Shown: positions 8,144-19,319, numbered from the stretch's first letter. The stretch: DNA of 64,000 bases from Nocardioides marmorisolisilvae (GCF_031656915.1 NZ_CP134227.1:3100001-3164000); one strand, 5' to 3'. Translations and numbers: made by a program. Notes: a model not told the origin generated them from the sequence alone.

Positions 8144-11059
8144 TCAGAGGTCGAACAGTGACCCGGCCTGGTTGATGTCGGCGTCGGTCTTCGGCTGGTG
8201 CGACTCGCCCTTCTTGGGCTGCTCCGCCTCGGCCTGCTCCGCCTCGGCCTGCTCCGCCGTCGGCTCCTCCGCCTCCGTCGGCTCCGGCGCGGACTTCGGC
8301 GCAGCCGCCTCGGGTGCGGGCAGGTCGAACAGCGAGCCGCTGCCGAGGTTGCTGGCCGGCTGCGGCGCTGCCGCGGCCGGCTGTGCCGGAGCCGGCGCCG
8401 TCTCTTCCGCGTCGGCCGGCTGGGCAGGGGCCTCGGCAGCCTTCGCCGGCGTGGTCGGTGCCGCGATGTCGAACAGCGAGCCGCCACCGAGTCCGTCGGC
8501 CGGCTTGGTCTCGGCCGGCTTCTGGGCAGGCGCCTGCGCCGGCTCCTGGGCAGCCGTCGACTCCGTCGACTCCCTCGACTCCGTCGGCTGGTCGGCGGCC
8601 GGACCCGCCGGACGGGCCTCCTGGGACTCCTGCGGGCCCAGGTCGAACAGCGACCCGCCGCCCCGCCTGGCCTCGGTGGTGGCCTGGGCCTGGGTGGCTG
8701 CCGGCTCAGTCGGCGCCTCGGCCGAGGGCTTCGCCTCGGTGGCGGGGGTGTCGAACAGCGACCCTCCGCCGCTGGCCTTGGCGGCTGGGCCGACGTCCTG
8801 GGTCGCGGTCACCGTGGCGGCGGTCTGGGTCGGGTCGGCGGCGGCCGGCCTGGCCGCGGTGGCCGCACCCGCCGGGGTGGTGGCCTTGGCCTTGGGGGCC
8901 TCGCCCTTGACCGAGGCGAGCAGCAGCTGGGCCACGTCGAGGACCTCGACCTCCTCGCGCGCCCGTCCCTCGGACTGCTCCGCGGTCAGCCCGTCCTCGA
9001 GCATCACCCGGCAGAACGGGCAGCCGACGGCGATCTGGTCGGCGCCGGTGGCCACGGCCTCCTGGGTGCGGTTGACGTTGATCCGCTCACCGATGGTCTC
9101 CTCCATCCACATCCGGGCACCGCCGGCGCCACAGCAGAAGGAGCGCTCGGAGTTGCGCGGCATCTCGGTGAAGGTCGCGTCGGGGATGATTTGGAGCAGC
9201 TCGCGCGGCGGGCTGTAGACCTGGTTGTGTCGTCCGAGGTAGCAGGGGTCGTGGTAGGTGATTGACCGACCGGCGGCGTTGCCACCCGGAACGGCCACCG
9301 GGGTCAGCTTCTTCTCCCGGACCAGTCGGTTGAGCAGCTGGGTGTGGTGCACGACCTCGAGCTCGACGCCGAAGTCGGCGTACTCGTTCTTCAAGGTGTT
9401 GAAGCAGTGCGCGCAGGTCGAGACGACCTTCTTGACCTTCATCTCCTTGAAGGTCTCGGCATTCTGCTGCGCCAGGCCCTGGAAGACGAACTCGTTGCCC
9501 GCGCGACGGGCCGGGTCGCCGGTGCAGGTCTCGCCGTTGCCGAGAACGGCGAAGTCGACGCCGGCCAAGTGGAACAGCTCGGCGACGGCGCGGGTGGTCT
9601 TCTTCGCCCGATCCTCATAGGCGCCGGCGCAGCCGACCCAGAACAGCCAGTCGACGTCGTCCATCGACTCGACGTCCTCGCCGAGGACCCGGACGTCGAA
9701 GTCGAGGCCCTGGGCCCACTCCATCCGCGAGGTCGGCGACAGGTTCCACGGGTTGCCCTTGTTCTCGAGGCCGCGGAACAGCCCGTTGAGCTCGGAGGGG
9801 AAGTTCGACTCGACGAGCACCTGGTAGCGACGCATGTCCATGATGTGGTCGACGTGCTCGATGTCGACCGGGCACTGGTTGACGCAGGCGCCGCAGGAGG
9901 TGCAGGACCAGAGCACGTCGTCGGCGATGACGGCGCCCTCGGGCGGGTTGTAGTCGCCGCCGATGGCCTCACCGACGAGCGGGCGCTCGGCCAACGCGGT
10001 CACCGCGTCGGGGAGCGAGGCCCGGTCCTCGGGATCGGCGAGCAGGTACGGCGCCTTCTGCATCGCGTGGTCGCGCAGGCCCATGATGAGGAGCTTGGGG
10101 GACAGCGGCTTCTCGGTGTTCCATGCGGGGCACTGGGACTGGCAGCGGCCGCACTCGGTGCACGAGTAGAAGTCGAGCATGCCCTTCCAGCTGAAGTCCT
10201 CGATCGAGCCGACACCGAGCTTGGTGTCCTCGTCCATCTCCTCGACATCGTCCAGGCTGACCGGCTTGCCGTCGCTCATCAGCGGCTTGATGGCACCCAG
10301 TGCCACCGGCCGGCGGCCGAAGACCACGTTCAGCGGCGCCACGAAGATGTGCAGGTGCTTGGAGTGCAGCACGTCGATCAGGAAGACCAGCATCACGCCG
10401 ATGTGCAGGAGCAGGCCGATGCCGATCAGCCAGGTGCTGTTGGGCAGCACGGTGCCGATGGTGTGCGAGATGAAGGCGGACCAGCCGTAGCCGCCGCCGT
10501 ACCCGGTCGCCGAGTCGCGGGCCTCGACGGCAGCACGGAAGAGGAACAGCGTCCAGAGGACGTTGAAGATCATGAACAGCACGAAGTAGGCGCCGGTGGT
10601 GTGCGATCCCTGGAACCGCGACTCGCGTCCCAGCTTCTCCGGGGCGTTGCGCATCCGGATGAACCAGAACACCACGATGCCGACGAAGCACATGAACGCG
10701 ATGAAGTCCTGCAGGAAGCCGAGCGGCCCCCAGCTGCCGAGGATCCACCAGTGCCACTCGGGGTCGCGCGAGATCAGGATCGCGTAGGCCTCGATGTAGA
10801 CCGTCAGCAGGATCATGAACGCCCAGAAGACGAAGAAGTGCGCCGCGCCCGGAACCGACCACTTGAGCAGCTTCTTCTGCCCGAAGACCTCGACGACCTC
10901 GGTCCTGATCGCCGTACCGAGCCGCTTGGTGACGTTCTCGACCCGGTCCGGTGCGGGCTGGCCGGTCATCGCGAGCCGGAACAGGAACCACACCCGGTGG
11001 GCCGCGAGCGCCACGGTGATCGCGGTCATCAACAGACCCAGGATGAGCACGAGGTTCAC
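8144..11059 (-). CDS. Membrane-bound iron-sulfur (heterodisulfide reductase-like) oxidoreductase
   Basis: This 971-residue protein resembles mycobacterial Rv0338c-type iron-sulfur reductases. Residues 1-250 hold about five membrane segments of a cytochrome-b/NarI-like domain. Two 4Fe-4S motifs follow, CTECGRCQSQCP near residue 299 and CTSCGACVNQCP near 386. Two CCG domains follow (CAHCFNT, HDPCYLGRHN near 606, CCGAGG near 641). It probably passes electrons between a soluble donor and the quinone pool. Residues about 710-971 are a low-complexity Ala/Pro/Glu tail with five copies of GSLFD, the last at the extreme C-terminus. The GTG start at 11059 is preceded by GGAGTG. The physiological donor, perhaps ETF, is not in the window. 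Confidence 0.85.
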   Translation of the reverse strand: MNLVLILGLLMTAITVALAAHRVWFLFRLAMTGQPAPDRVENVTKRLGTAIRTEVVEVFGQKKLLKWSVPGAAHFFVFWAFMILLTVYIEAYAILISRDPEWHWWILGSWGPLGFLQDFIAFMCFVGIVVFWFIRMRNAPEKLGRESRFQGSHTTGAYFVLFMIFNVLWTLFLFRAAVEARDSATGYGGGYGWSAFISHTIGTVLPNSTWLIGIGLLLHIGVMLVFLIDVLHSKHLHIFVAPLNVVFGRRPVALGAIKPLMSDGKPVSLDDVEEMDEDTKLGVGSIEDFSWKGMLDFYSCTECGRCQSQCPAWNTEKPLSPKLLIMGLRDHAMQKAPYLLADPEDRASLPDAVTALAERPLVGEAIGGDYNPPEGAVIADDVLWSCTSCGACVNQCPVDIEHVDHIMDMRRYQVLVESNFPSELNGLFRGLENKGNPWNLSPTSRMEWAQGLDFDVRVLGEDVESMDDVDWLFWVGCAGAYEDRAKKTTRAVAELFHLAGVDFAVLGNGETCTGDPARRAGNEFVFQGLAQQNAETFKEMKVKKVVSTCAHCFNTLKNEYADFGVELEVVHHTQLLNRLVREKKLTPVAVPGGNAAGRSITYHDPCYLGRHNQVYSPPRELLQIIPDATFTEMPRNSERSFCCGAGGARMWMEETIGERINVNRTQEAVATGADQIAVGCPFCRVMLEDGLTAEQSEGRAREEVEVLDVAQLLLASVKGEAPKAKATTPAGAATAARPAAADPTQTAATVTATQDVGPAAKASGGGSLFDTPATEAKPSAEAPTEPAATQAQATTEARRGGGSLFDLGPQESQEARPAGPAADQPTESRESTESTAAQEPAQAPAQKPAETKPADGLGGGSLFDIAAPTTPAKAAEAPAQPADAEETAPAPAQPAAAAPQPASNLGSGSLFDLPAPEAAAPKSAPEPTEAEEPTAEQAEAEQAEAEQPKKGESHQPKTDADINQAGSLFDL

Positions 11060-11228
11060 GAGTCACTCCAAACTAGACGGCGTCATCCGCCGGTCCTCAG
11101 ACTGTCGCGCCCGAGACTACGGGTAAATGCGGGCCGGGTCAGCACGAGTCCAGCGTTGTGTGAGCAATGCTACTTCTCGGTAACATTCGGTCCGGTGCGG
11201 CCCCACGCCTGCCCGATCGTGACGGTCC

Positions 11229-11984
11229 TCAGCGCGCTCCCCGCAGCCGCCGGCTGAGAGCGGCCGTGGTGACGAGCAACTGCTCGACGACCCGGTCGAC
11301 CTCGACGCCCGCGTCGGTCGCGTAGGTGACCGCGACCCCGGCCACCGGCAGGTCGTTGTGGTCGAGCACCGCCACCGCGACGGACGCGAACCCGGGGGTG
11401 ACCTCGTCCCGCTCGGTGGCATAGCCGCGTTGCCGGGTGTCGGCGAGCATGGTGCGCAACGCGCTCAGCGATCCCGGGCCGTTGCCGTGCCGCTGCACGA
11501 ACGCCTCCCGATCGGGAAAGAGGGCACGGACCTGGCTGGCCGGCAGCGCCGCCAGGATCGCCCGGCCGCTCGCGGTCAGGTGGGCGGGCAGGCGTACGCC
11601 GACGTCGGTGACGAGCGGGGGCCGACCGGGCGCCCGCTCCTCCAGCACGTAGAGAACGTCACGGCCGTAGGGGACGGCCAGGTGCGCGGACTGGCCGACC
11701 CGATCCACCAGCGCGACCAGGGCACGCCGGGTGATGCGCTGGAGCGGCTCCTGACGGGCGAATCCGGTGCCGACCTCGAACGCCGCCACACCGAGCCCGA
11801 AGCGACGCTCCTCCTCGAGGTGGACCACGAAGCCCTCCTCGATCATCGCGTTGAGGAGGTGGTAGGCCGTCGACCGCGGCAGCCCCACGGCGCGGGCGAT
11901 CCGGTCGAGCGGGACCGGGTCGGGCTGGGTCGCGAGGAACTTCAACACCCGCAGCGTGCGGGTGGCCGCCGGAACCTGGCCCAT
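11229..11984 (-). CDS. IclR-family transcriptional regulator
   Basis: The protein has 251 residues from ATG 11984 (MGQVPAATRTLRVLKFLA). The N-terminal winged helix contains PLDRIARAVGLPRSTAYHLLNAMIEEGFV, and the effector domain contains GRAILAALP and later GYATERDEVTPGFASVAVAVLD, both typical of IclR proteins. It is the only IclR-type regulator in the window and lies 2.6 kb from hutH. That makes it a candidate for the regulator that reads the short palindromes in front of both hut blocks, but an unrelated gene and the MFS gene intervene, so this is only an inference. Confidence 0.88.
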   Translation of the reverse strand: MGQVPAATRTLRVLKFLATQPDPVPLDRIARAVGLPRSTAYHLLNAMIEEGFVVHLEEERRFGLGVAAFEVGTGFARQEPLQRITRRALVALVDRVGQSAHLAVPYGRDVLYVLEERAPGRPPLVTDVGVRLPAHLTASGRAILAALPASQVRALFPDREAFVQRHGNGPGSLSALRTMLADTRQRGYATERDEVTPGFASVAVAVLDHNDLPVAGVAVTYATDAGVEVDRVVEQLLVTTAALSRRLRGAR

Positions 11985-12030
11985 GCCGCGAAGCGTAGCC
12001 GTGGCGGACCGGCCGACGGGCCGGCTCGCG

Positions 12031-13179
12031 TCAGTACTGGTGGAAGAACCGTGCCAGCTGCGCCGGCCGTCGCGAGCCGGGGCAAAGCAGGTCGTGGTCG
12101 CGTCGGGTCGTCCACCACTGGGCCAGCACGGCGCGACCGCCCTGGATGGCGGCGCTCGGGTCGCTGCAGCGACCGATCGCCCCGCGCGGCGTGGTCGGTC
12201 CGGCGGTGCGCCACTCGGGTGCATGGAAATGCTTCCGGCCGATGATCCGCCGCCACAGCGAGGCGGTCGAGTAGAAGCCGATCCGGTGCCCGGAGCTCCG
12301 GTAGCCACGCACCAGGCCCTGGACGACGGCAGCGTTGAGGCCTCGACGATGCGTCCACGGACGGCTCATGGACGGCTCGACGTCGACCCAGACGAGGTCC
12401 GAGTGCAGCCCGACCCTCTTCATGGTGGCCAGATTGAACTTCGCCTGCCGATAGCCGACGTTGCGCAGCCGACCGACCAACCAGCGCGACGAATGCGGGC
12501 CGGCGTCGCCGTACCGGCGCAGCTCGTGCCGTGACGGGTAGCTCGTCACGGCGTATGCCGCGGCGTGCACGTGGTGGCTCCTGATCCAGCGCACCTGGGC
12601 GGCCAGGCAGGAGTTCGGGTGGAAGGCAGGGCCGTTGGTCAGCCCGACGACCACGAAGCGGGTCGGTCGCAGCGGCCTGGTGGCGAAGCCCTGGTGGCGG
12701 CCGCACTGCGGCCAGCTCACGTCGGTGCCCAGCATCCCCATGGCCGGGCGCAGGCCGATCGCGCGGCGGATGCCCAGCACGATCCGCGCCGGCATCCGCG
12801 GGTGGGCGTGGTGCCTCGTGTGGTGGCTCGTGTGGTGGCGGTGACGTTGCAGGTGTCGGTGATGGCGATGGTGGTGGTGGCGGTAGCCGTGGTGGTGGCC
12901 AGGGTCGTGGTGGTGGCGGTGGCGGTGGGTGTGGCGATGAACGTGGTGGCGCTCGCCATGGGTGCGCGGGCGCGTCTGGTGGCGCGCCGCCCGGTGCTGC
13001 CGGCGCGGCCGGCGATCGGCCTCGGCGCGACGGACCACGACGGCGTCACCGGCATGGCCGACGACGACGACCGGTCGGTGCTCCGGTGCCGGGGCCTGCT
13101 GGACCCACCCGACCGACCACGCGGCCGAGGCCATCGCGGTGGCCGCCGCCAGCGCCGCCGTCACGACCCACTTCCTCAC
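12031..13179 (-). CDS. Secreted glycoside-hydrolase-like protein with His-rich linker
   Basis: This 382-residue protein has a signal-like N-terminus (VVTAALAAATAMASAAWSVGW). About half of the residues between roughly 74 and 127 are His, arranged as HH, HHH and HHHH blocks separated by Arg, Gly or Thr. The C-terminal domain starts around residue 148 with GTDVSWPQCG and includes LVWVDVEPS and GFYSTASLWRRI, a pattern of the GH25-like/DUF1906 TIM-barrel proteins that bind or cut cell-wall glycans. WVDVEPS would supply the acidic residues. The GTG start has GGGAGGA upstream. It may be a cell-wall-associated protein with a metal-binding linker; enzymatic activity is unproven. Confidence 0.65.
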   Translation of the reverse strand: MRKWVVTAALAAATAMASAAWSVGWVQQAPAPEHRPVVVVGHAGDAVVVRRAEADRRPRRQHRAARHQTRPRTHGERHHVHRHTHRHRHHHDPGHHHGYRHHHHRHHRHLQRHRHHTSHHTRHHAHPRMPARIVLGIRRAIGLRPAMGMLGTDVSWPQCGRHQGFATRPLRPTRFVVVGLTNGPAFHPNSCLAAQVRWIRSHHVHAAAYAVTSYPSRHELRRYGDAGPHSSRWLVGRLRNVGYRQAKFNLATMKRVGLHSDLVWVDVEPSMSRPWTHRRGLNAAVVQGLVRGYRSSGHRIGFYSTASLWRRIIGRKHFHAPEWRTAGPTTPRGAIGRCSDPSAAIQGGRAVLAQWWTTRRDHDLLCPGSRRPAQLARFFHQY

Positions 13180-13307
13180 GCCGCGTCCTCCCTGTTGGTC
13201 ATGGCCGCAAGGAGGCTAGGTCGGTCGCTGCTGGCACCGTGGGAGAACGACGAAATCCGGTACTGCGGTCCAGACCGTGACTCGTAAACTCGGGTCCGGG
13301 GCCGTCG

Positions 13308-14513
13308 TCAGATCGTGCGGCGGTCCCCGCGCGGCACCAGTGGTGCCGCGATGATCGGGAAGAGGGCGCCGAGCGCGAACACGGCGGGATAGCCGATCTC
13401 GGCGATGCCGAGGCCGGCCAGGGGCGGGACCAGCGACGCGGCCAGGAACTGCGCGGTGTTCTGGACGCCGAGGGCCCGGCCGGACCAGAACGGCCCAGCC
13501 GACTCCGCTACCGCGGTGAACGCGAGACCGTTGTCGGCCACCGTCACCACAGTGGCGACCACCATCAGTGCCACGGCGACCGACCAGTCGAGGTGCGCGG
13601 TCAGGCCGAGGAGACCCATGGTCACCGCGGCTGCGACGGCCACCCAGCGCAGCGGCCGCATCCGCGACCCCACCATGTCGGAGATCTGGCCGACGCCGAT
13701 CCGGCCCAACGCGCCGAGGATCTGGGCGACCGCGACCAGCGCACCCGCCGCGCCGGCGGACCAGCCTCGGGCATCGGTCAGCCAGACCAGCGCGAACGTC
13801 CAGGCCAGGAACTGCGGCACGACCAGCAGTACGGAGACCGAGTGGATCCGCGCGAGGTAGCGGTTGCCGACGTACGGGTTGGCCGCCTGGCCCTGTCGCG
13901 GGGAGGCTCGGGGCGGGTCGAGCACCACCGCCGCCACGAGCAGCACGGCGAGCGCCGCGGCGGCGGCCGGGACCCACAGGGCAGTCGAGACGCCGTGCTG
14001 CTCGGCGAGCACCGCGATCGTGACGGCGGCGACGCCGACACCCACGGGCTGCGCCATCTGGCGGATGCCCATCGCGAGCCCACGCCGGTGCGGTGGGAAC
14101 CAGCCCACCACGACCCGGCCGCTGGCGACGTTGGTGCTGGCCGCGGCCGCTCCGGCGAGGAAGAGGCAGGCACCGAGGACAGGCGTGCTCCGGCTCGTGG
14201 CAGCCAGTGCCGCGAACCCTGCGGTCCCGGCCAGGCCGATCAACAGGGTCAGGCGCTCGCCGTGCCGGTCGACGAACAGGCCCCACGCGATCAGGGAGAC
14301 CATCACGCCGATGGTCGGGGCCGCGGCGACGGCGCCGGCCTCGGCCAGGCTGAGGCCGCGCCGGTCGTGCAGGGCCGGGATCAGGAACGCCGGCCCGTGG
14401 GCGGTCACCGCCGAGGCCGCCTGGGCCAGGAAGCTGACCACCAGGATCGACCAGCGACGCGCCGGACCGACCGTGGTCGGATCGAGGGGCGGGACGCTCA
14501 CGGGTCCAGTCAA
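13308..14513 (-). CDS. MFS transporter
   Basis: This roughly 401-residue integral membrane protein has about 12 hydrophobic segments. The motif LFVDRHGERLTLLIG falls between segments 2 and 3 as in the major facilitator superfamily, and a related motif, GQISDMVGSRMRPL, lies in the second half. Translation could start at TTG 14513 or GTG 14501; neither has a clear ribosome site. The gene is divergent from hutH, and the 144-bp intergenic region holds two palindromes, so it may be co-regulated and could carry histidine, urocanate or another acid. The substrate cannot be read from the sequence. Confidence 0.8.
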   Translation of the reverse strand: MTGPVSVPPLDPTTVGPARRWSILVVSFLAQAASAVTAHGPAFLIPALHDRRGLSLAEAGAVAAAPTIGVMVSLIAWGLFVDRHGERLTLLIGLAGTAGFAALAATSRSTPVLGACLFLAGAAAASTNVASGRVVVGWFPPHRRGLAMGIRQMAQPVGVGVAAVTIAVLAEQHGVSTALWVPAAAAALAVLLVAAVVLDPPRASPRQGQAANPYVGNRYLARIHSVSVLLVVPQFLAWTFALVWLTDARGWSAGAAGALVAVAQILGALGRIGVGQISDMVGSRMRPLRWVAVAAAVTMGLLGLTAHLDWSVAVALMVVATVVTVADNGLAFTAVAESAGPFWSGRALGVQNTAQFLAASLVPPLAGLGIAEIGYPAVFALGALFPIIAAPLVPRGDRRTI

Positions 14514-14539
14514 CGTGGGTCCCGCGTCGCCGGCTGGGC

Positions 14540-14565
14540 GATCTCACGTCGGGTGCTGTGAGATC
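14540..14565. promoter_or_regulatory. Inverted repeat between MFS gene and hutH
   Basis: The perfect 8-bp arms GATCTCAC and GTGAGATC are separated by 10 bases. They lie 27 bases from the MFS start and 92 bases from the hutH start. The half-site GTGAGA recurs in the neighbouring site at 14586-14602, so both may be bound by the same regulator. Confidence 0.55.
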
Positions 14566-14585
14566 CCCGACAGCCGCCCATGGCT

Positions 14586-14602
14586 CGTCTCGGATGTGAG
14601 AC
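14586..14602 (+). promoter_or_regulatory. Candidate hut operator, copy 1
   Basis: The 17-bp sequence CGTCTCGGATGTGAGAC contains the inverted repeat GTCTC-N6-GAGAC. An identical 17-mer occurs at 31680-31696. In both places its last base lies 56 bases before the first base of the start codon of the first gene (hutH here, the M20 amidohydrolase there). This makes it a strong candidate operator or activator site for the split hut regulon. Confidence 0.7.
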
Positions 14603-14657
14603 AGCGGCGACGGTGCCGGGGCTGGTGACCATGCGTCTGCACGGCTGGAATGGAGCC

Positions 14658-16214
14658 ATGGCAGACATCGAGGTCGGGCCCGGCCCACTCAGTCCCCGCG
14701 ACGTGGTCGCCGTTGCCCGCGAGGGAGCCGCCGTCCGGCTGGCCGCGGATGCCCTCGTCGCGATCGACAGGGCCCGCGCCGTGGTGGAGGAGCTGGCGGC
14801 GGCGCCGACTCCGGCGTACGGCATCTCCACCGGCTTCGGTGCGCTGGCGACCCGGCACATCCCCACCGAGATGCGGGCGCAGCTGCAGAAGTCGCTGGTC
14901 CGCTCGCACGCCGCCGGCTCGGGGCCCGAGGTCGAGCGGGAGGTGGTCCGCGGGCTGATGCTGCTGCGGCTGTCCACCCTGGCGACCGGCCACACCGGCG
15001 TACGACGGCAGACCGCGCAGCTCTACGCCGACCTGCTGACCCACCAGATCACCCCGGTGGTGCACGAGTACGGCTCGTTGGGCTGCTCCGGTGATCTGGC
15101 CCCGCTGGCGCACTGTGCGCTGGCCCTGATGGGCGAGGGACAGGTCCGCGACGCCACCGGCACCCTTCGACCGGCCGCCGAGGCGCTGGCCGAGGCCGGG
15201 CTCACCCCGGTCGAGCTCGAGGCCAAGGAGGGGCTCGCGCTGATCAACGGCACCGACGGCATGCTCGCGATGCTGGTCCTCGCGCTGGCGGACCTGTCGG
15301 TGCTGATGCGCACCGCGGACATCGCCGCAGCGATGTCGGTCGAGGGTCAGCTGGCCACCGACCGGGTCTTCGCCGCCGACCTCCAGGCGCTCCGACCGCA
15401 CCCGGGCCAGGCCGCGTCAGCGGCCAACCTGACCGCGATCCTGAAGGACTCCGGGGTGGTCGCGTCGCACCGCGGCCCGGACTGCAACCGGGTCCAGGAC
15501 GCCTACTCCCTGCGCTGCTCCCCGCAGGTGCACGGGGCGGCACGGGACACCTTCGACCACTGCGCCCTGGTGGCCGGCCGCGAGCTGGCCTCCGCCGTGG
15601 ACAACCCCGTGGTGCTGTTCCCGACGGACGAGGCCGAGGGCCGGGTCGAGTCAAACGGCAACTTCCACGGCGCTCCGGTGGCCTACGTCCTCGACTTCGC
15701 GGCCATCGCGGCGGCGGACGTCGCATCCATCTCCGAGCGGCGCACCGACCGGTTCCTCGACAAGGCGCGCAACCACGGGCTACCGCCGTTCCTCGCCGGC
15801 GACCCCGGCGTCGACTCCGGGCACATGATCGCCCAGTACACCCAGGCCGCGATCGTCTCGGAGCTGAAGCGGCTGGCGGTGCCTGCCTCGGTGGACTCGA
15901 TCCCGTCGTCGGCGATGCAGGAGGACCACGTCTCGATGGGCTGGTCGGCCGCCCGGAAGCTGCGCCGCTCGGTCGACGGGCTCACCCGGGTGATCGCCGT
16001 CGAGGTGCTCACCGGGGCCCGCGCCCTCGACCTGCGTCGGCCCCTCGAGCCGTCACCGGCGACCGGCGCGGTCGTCGACCTGCTCCGCTCGGCGGGCATC
16101 GCCGGCCCAGGGCCCGACCGGCATCTGTCGCCGGAGATCGAGGCGACGGTGGACCTGGTCCGCACCGGCGCGGTCCTCGACGCCGTCCAGGCCGTGATCG
16201 GCGAGCTGCGATGA
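14658..16214 (+). CDS. hutH: Histidine ammonia-lyase
   Basis: The protein has 518 residues from ATG 14658 (MADIEV), with GGAATGGAG just upstream. It deaminates L-histidine to urocanate, the first step of histidine use. The cofactor-forming segment is GSLGCSGDLAPLAH, so the MIO group would be built from Cys143-Ser144-Gly145 rather than the commoner Ala-Ser-Gly; as I recall, actinobacterial enzymes often show Cys here. The catalytic Tyr54 sits in TPAYGISTGFG, and SRYS-type substrate residues are replaced by QDAYSLRCSPQ. The gene is first in an operon with the NCS1 permease and hutU, which overlap end to start (ATGA). Confidence 0.95.
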   Translation: MADIEVGPGPLSPRDVVAVAREGAAVRLAADALVAIDRARAVVEELAAAPTPAYGISTGFGALATRHIPTEMRAQLQKSLVRSHAAGSGPEVEREVVRGLMLLRLSTLATGHTGVRRQTAQLYADLLTHQITPVVHEYGSLGCSGDLAPLAHCALALMGEGQVRDATGTLRPAAEALAEAGLTPVELEAKEGLALINGTDGMLAMLVLALADLSVLMRTADIAAAMSVEGQLATDRVFAADLQALRPHPGQAASAANLTAILKDSGVVASHRGPDCNRVQDAYSLRCSPQVHGAARDTFDHCALVAGRELASAVDNPVVLFPTDEAEGRVESNGNFHGAPVAYVLDFAAIAAADVASISERRTDRFLDKARNHGLPPFLAGDPGVDSGHMIAQYTQAAIVSELKRLAVPASVDSIPSSAMQEDHVSMGWSAARKLRRSVDGLTRVIAVEVLTGARALDLRRPLEPSPATGAVVDLLRSAGIAGPGPDRHLSPEIEATVDLVRTGAVLDAVQAVIGELR

Positions 16215-17619
16215 GCCAGGCGGCGACCACGGGTCGCCCGGGCGACGCCCTCCAGGTCGAGCGCCGCACGATCGACTTCGTGCCCCCGGAGGAGCGGCAC
16301 GGTCGTCCCGCGAGCCTCTTCACCGTATGGTTCGCCGCGAACACCCAGGTCACCACCGCCGTCACCGGTGCCCTGGCGGTGGTCGTCGGCCTGTCGCTGC
16401 CGTGGGCCGTGCTCGCGCTGGTCGTCGGCAACCTGGTCGGTGGCGTCGCGATGGCGCTGCACTCCGCCCAGGGCCCGAAGCTGGGCGTCCCGCAGATGAT
16501 CCAGAGCCGCGCCCAGTTCGGCTTCTTCGGTGCCGTGCTCCCGCTGGTGCTGGTGATCTTGATGTACCTCGGGTTCTTCGCGAGCAGCGGCGTGCTGGGC
16601 GGTTCGGCGCTGTCGGAGTGGACCGGACTGCCCGCCGTACCAGCGATCATCGTGGTCGCGATCGTGTGCACCGTGCTGGCGATCTACGGCTACCGGCTCA
16701 TCCACCGCTACGAGCGCTGGGTGAGCCTGCTCAGCGCTCTCGCCTTCCTCTACCTGTCCGTGGAGCTGTTCCGACAGCATGACGTCGGCGCCGCCTGGCA
16801 CGCCGGTCACCTGTCCTGGGGCACGTTCGGCCTGGTCGTCTCCATCGCGGCCACCTGGCAGTTCACCTGGGGTCCGTACGTCGCGGACTACTCCCGCTAC
16901 CTGCCCGCCAGCACGTCCACGAGGTCGACGTTCTGGTGGACCTACGGGGGTGCCATCATCGGCGCCTGCTGGGTGATGTGCTTCGGCGCCGCGGCTGCCG
17001 CGGTCGCACAGAAGGCGTTCGAGGGCGGCCAGGTGCAGTTCCTGGCCGGGATGGCTGCGCACGGCGTCGGCTGGCTCGTGCTGCTGATCATCATCCTCGG
17101 GGTGATCGCGGTGAACGTGCTGAACCTCTACGGGGCCTTCATGTCCACCACCACCACCCTCACCGTGGTGTGGCGCGGCCCGCTGGCTCCGAGCACCCGC
17201 ACGGCGTACGTCGTCGGCGCGGCCGTGGTGGGCACCGCGATCGCCATCGCGGGTCGGGGCGACTTCCTGGCCAACTACACCAACTTCATCCTGTTCCTCT
17301 CGTACTTCCTGATCCCCTGGTCGGCGATCAACCTCGTCGACTTCTACTGGGTGCGCAAGGAGCGCTACGACATCGCGGCGCTGTTCGATCCGCGGCTGGG
17401 CTACGGGATGTTCAACGTCCGCGCGCTGACGGCGTACGTGATCGGCATCGTGCTGCAGCTGCCGTTCATGAACACGACGTTCTACGTCGGCTGGTGGGTC
17501 GACGACCTGGGCGGTGCGGACATCGCCTGGCTGATCGGCTTCGTCGTACCGGCCCTCGCCTACTACGTACTGCTGCGCGACCAGCGCATCCGACCCGACG
17601 ACGCACGAGAGAGGCTGTC

Positions 17620-17623
<4 letters not shown>
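16211..17623 (+). CDS. NCS1-family permease (probable histidine/urocanate or related uptake)
   Basis: This 470-residue membrane protein with about 12 segments resembles cytosine/purine/hydantoin permeases: the N-terminal [21 protein letters not shown] and the internal [19 protein letters not shown] are NCS1 hallmarks. Its ATG overlaps the hutH stop, and its own stop overlaps the hutU start, so the three are translationally coupled. Placement between hutH and hutU suggests import of histidine, urocanate or another imidazole compound instead of a nucleobase; this is inferred from context only. Confidence 0.88.
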
Positions 17624-19305
<1,682 letters not shown>

Positions 19306-19319
19306 CCCGGCGGTCCTGG

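Noticed and set aside
7290-9218. Plus-strand frame opposite the iron-sulfur reductase and CocE genes
   Set aside because: It is a composition-driven antisense frame with low-complexity Ala/Gly/Ser content; the minus-strand genes have clear catalytic motifs.
9344-11257. Plus-strand 637-codon frame opposite the iron-sulfur reductase
   Set aside because: The complementary strand codes for two 4Fe-4S motifs and CCG domains; the antisense product has no recognisable domain and a shadow-like Glu/Val/Arg composition.
12700-13000. Simple-sequence repeat or structural DNA element in the CAC-rich tract
   Set aside because: The tract is in frame in a gene with signal sequence and ribosome site and encodes a His-rich linker, so it is coding; kept only as a linker observation.
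13216-14688. Minus-strand 490-codon frame in the MFS region
   Set aside because: It is in a different frame from the MFS gene with an Arg/Pro/Gly-rich translation and no membrane segments, so it is a shadow.
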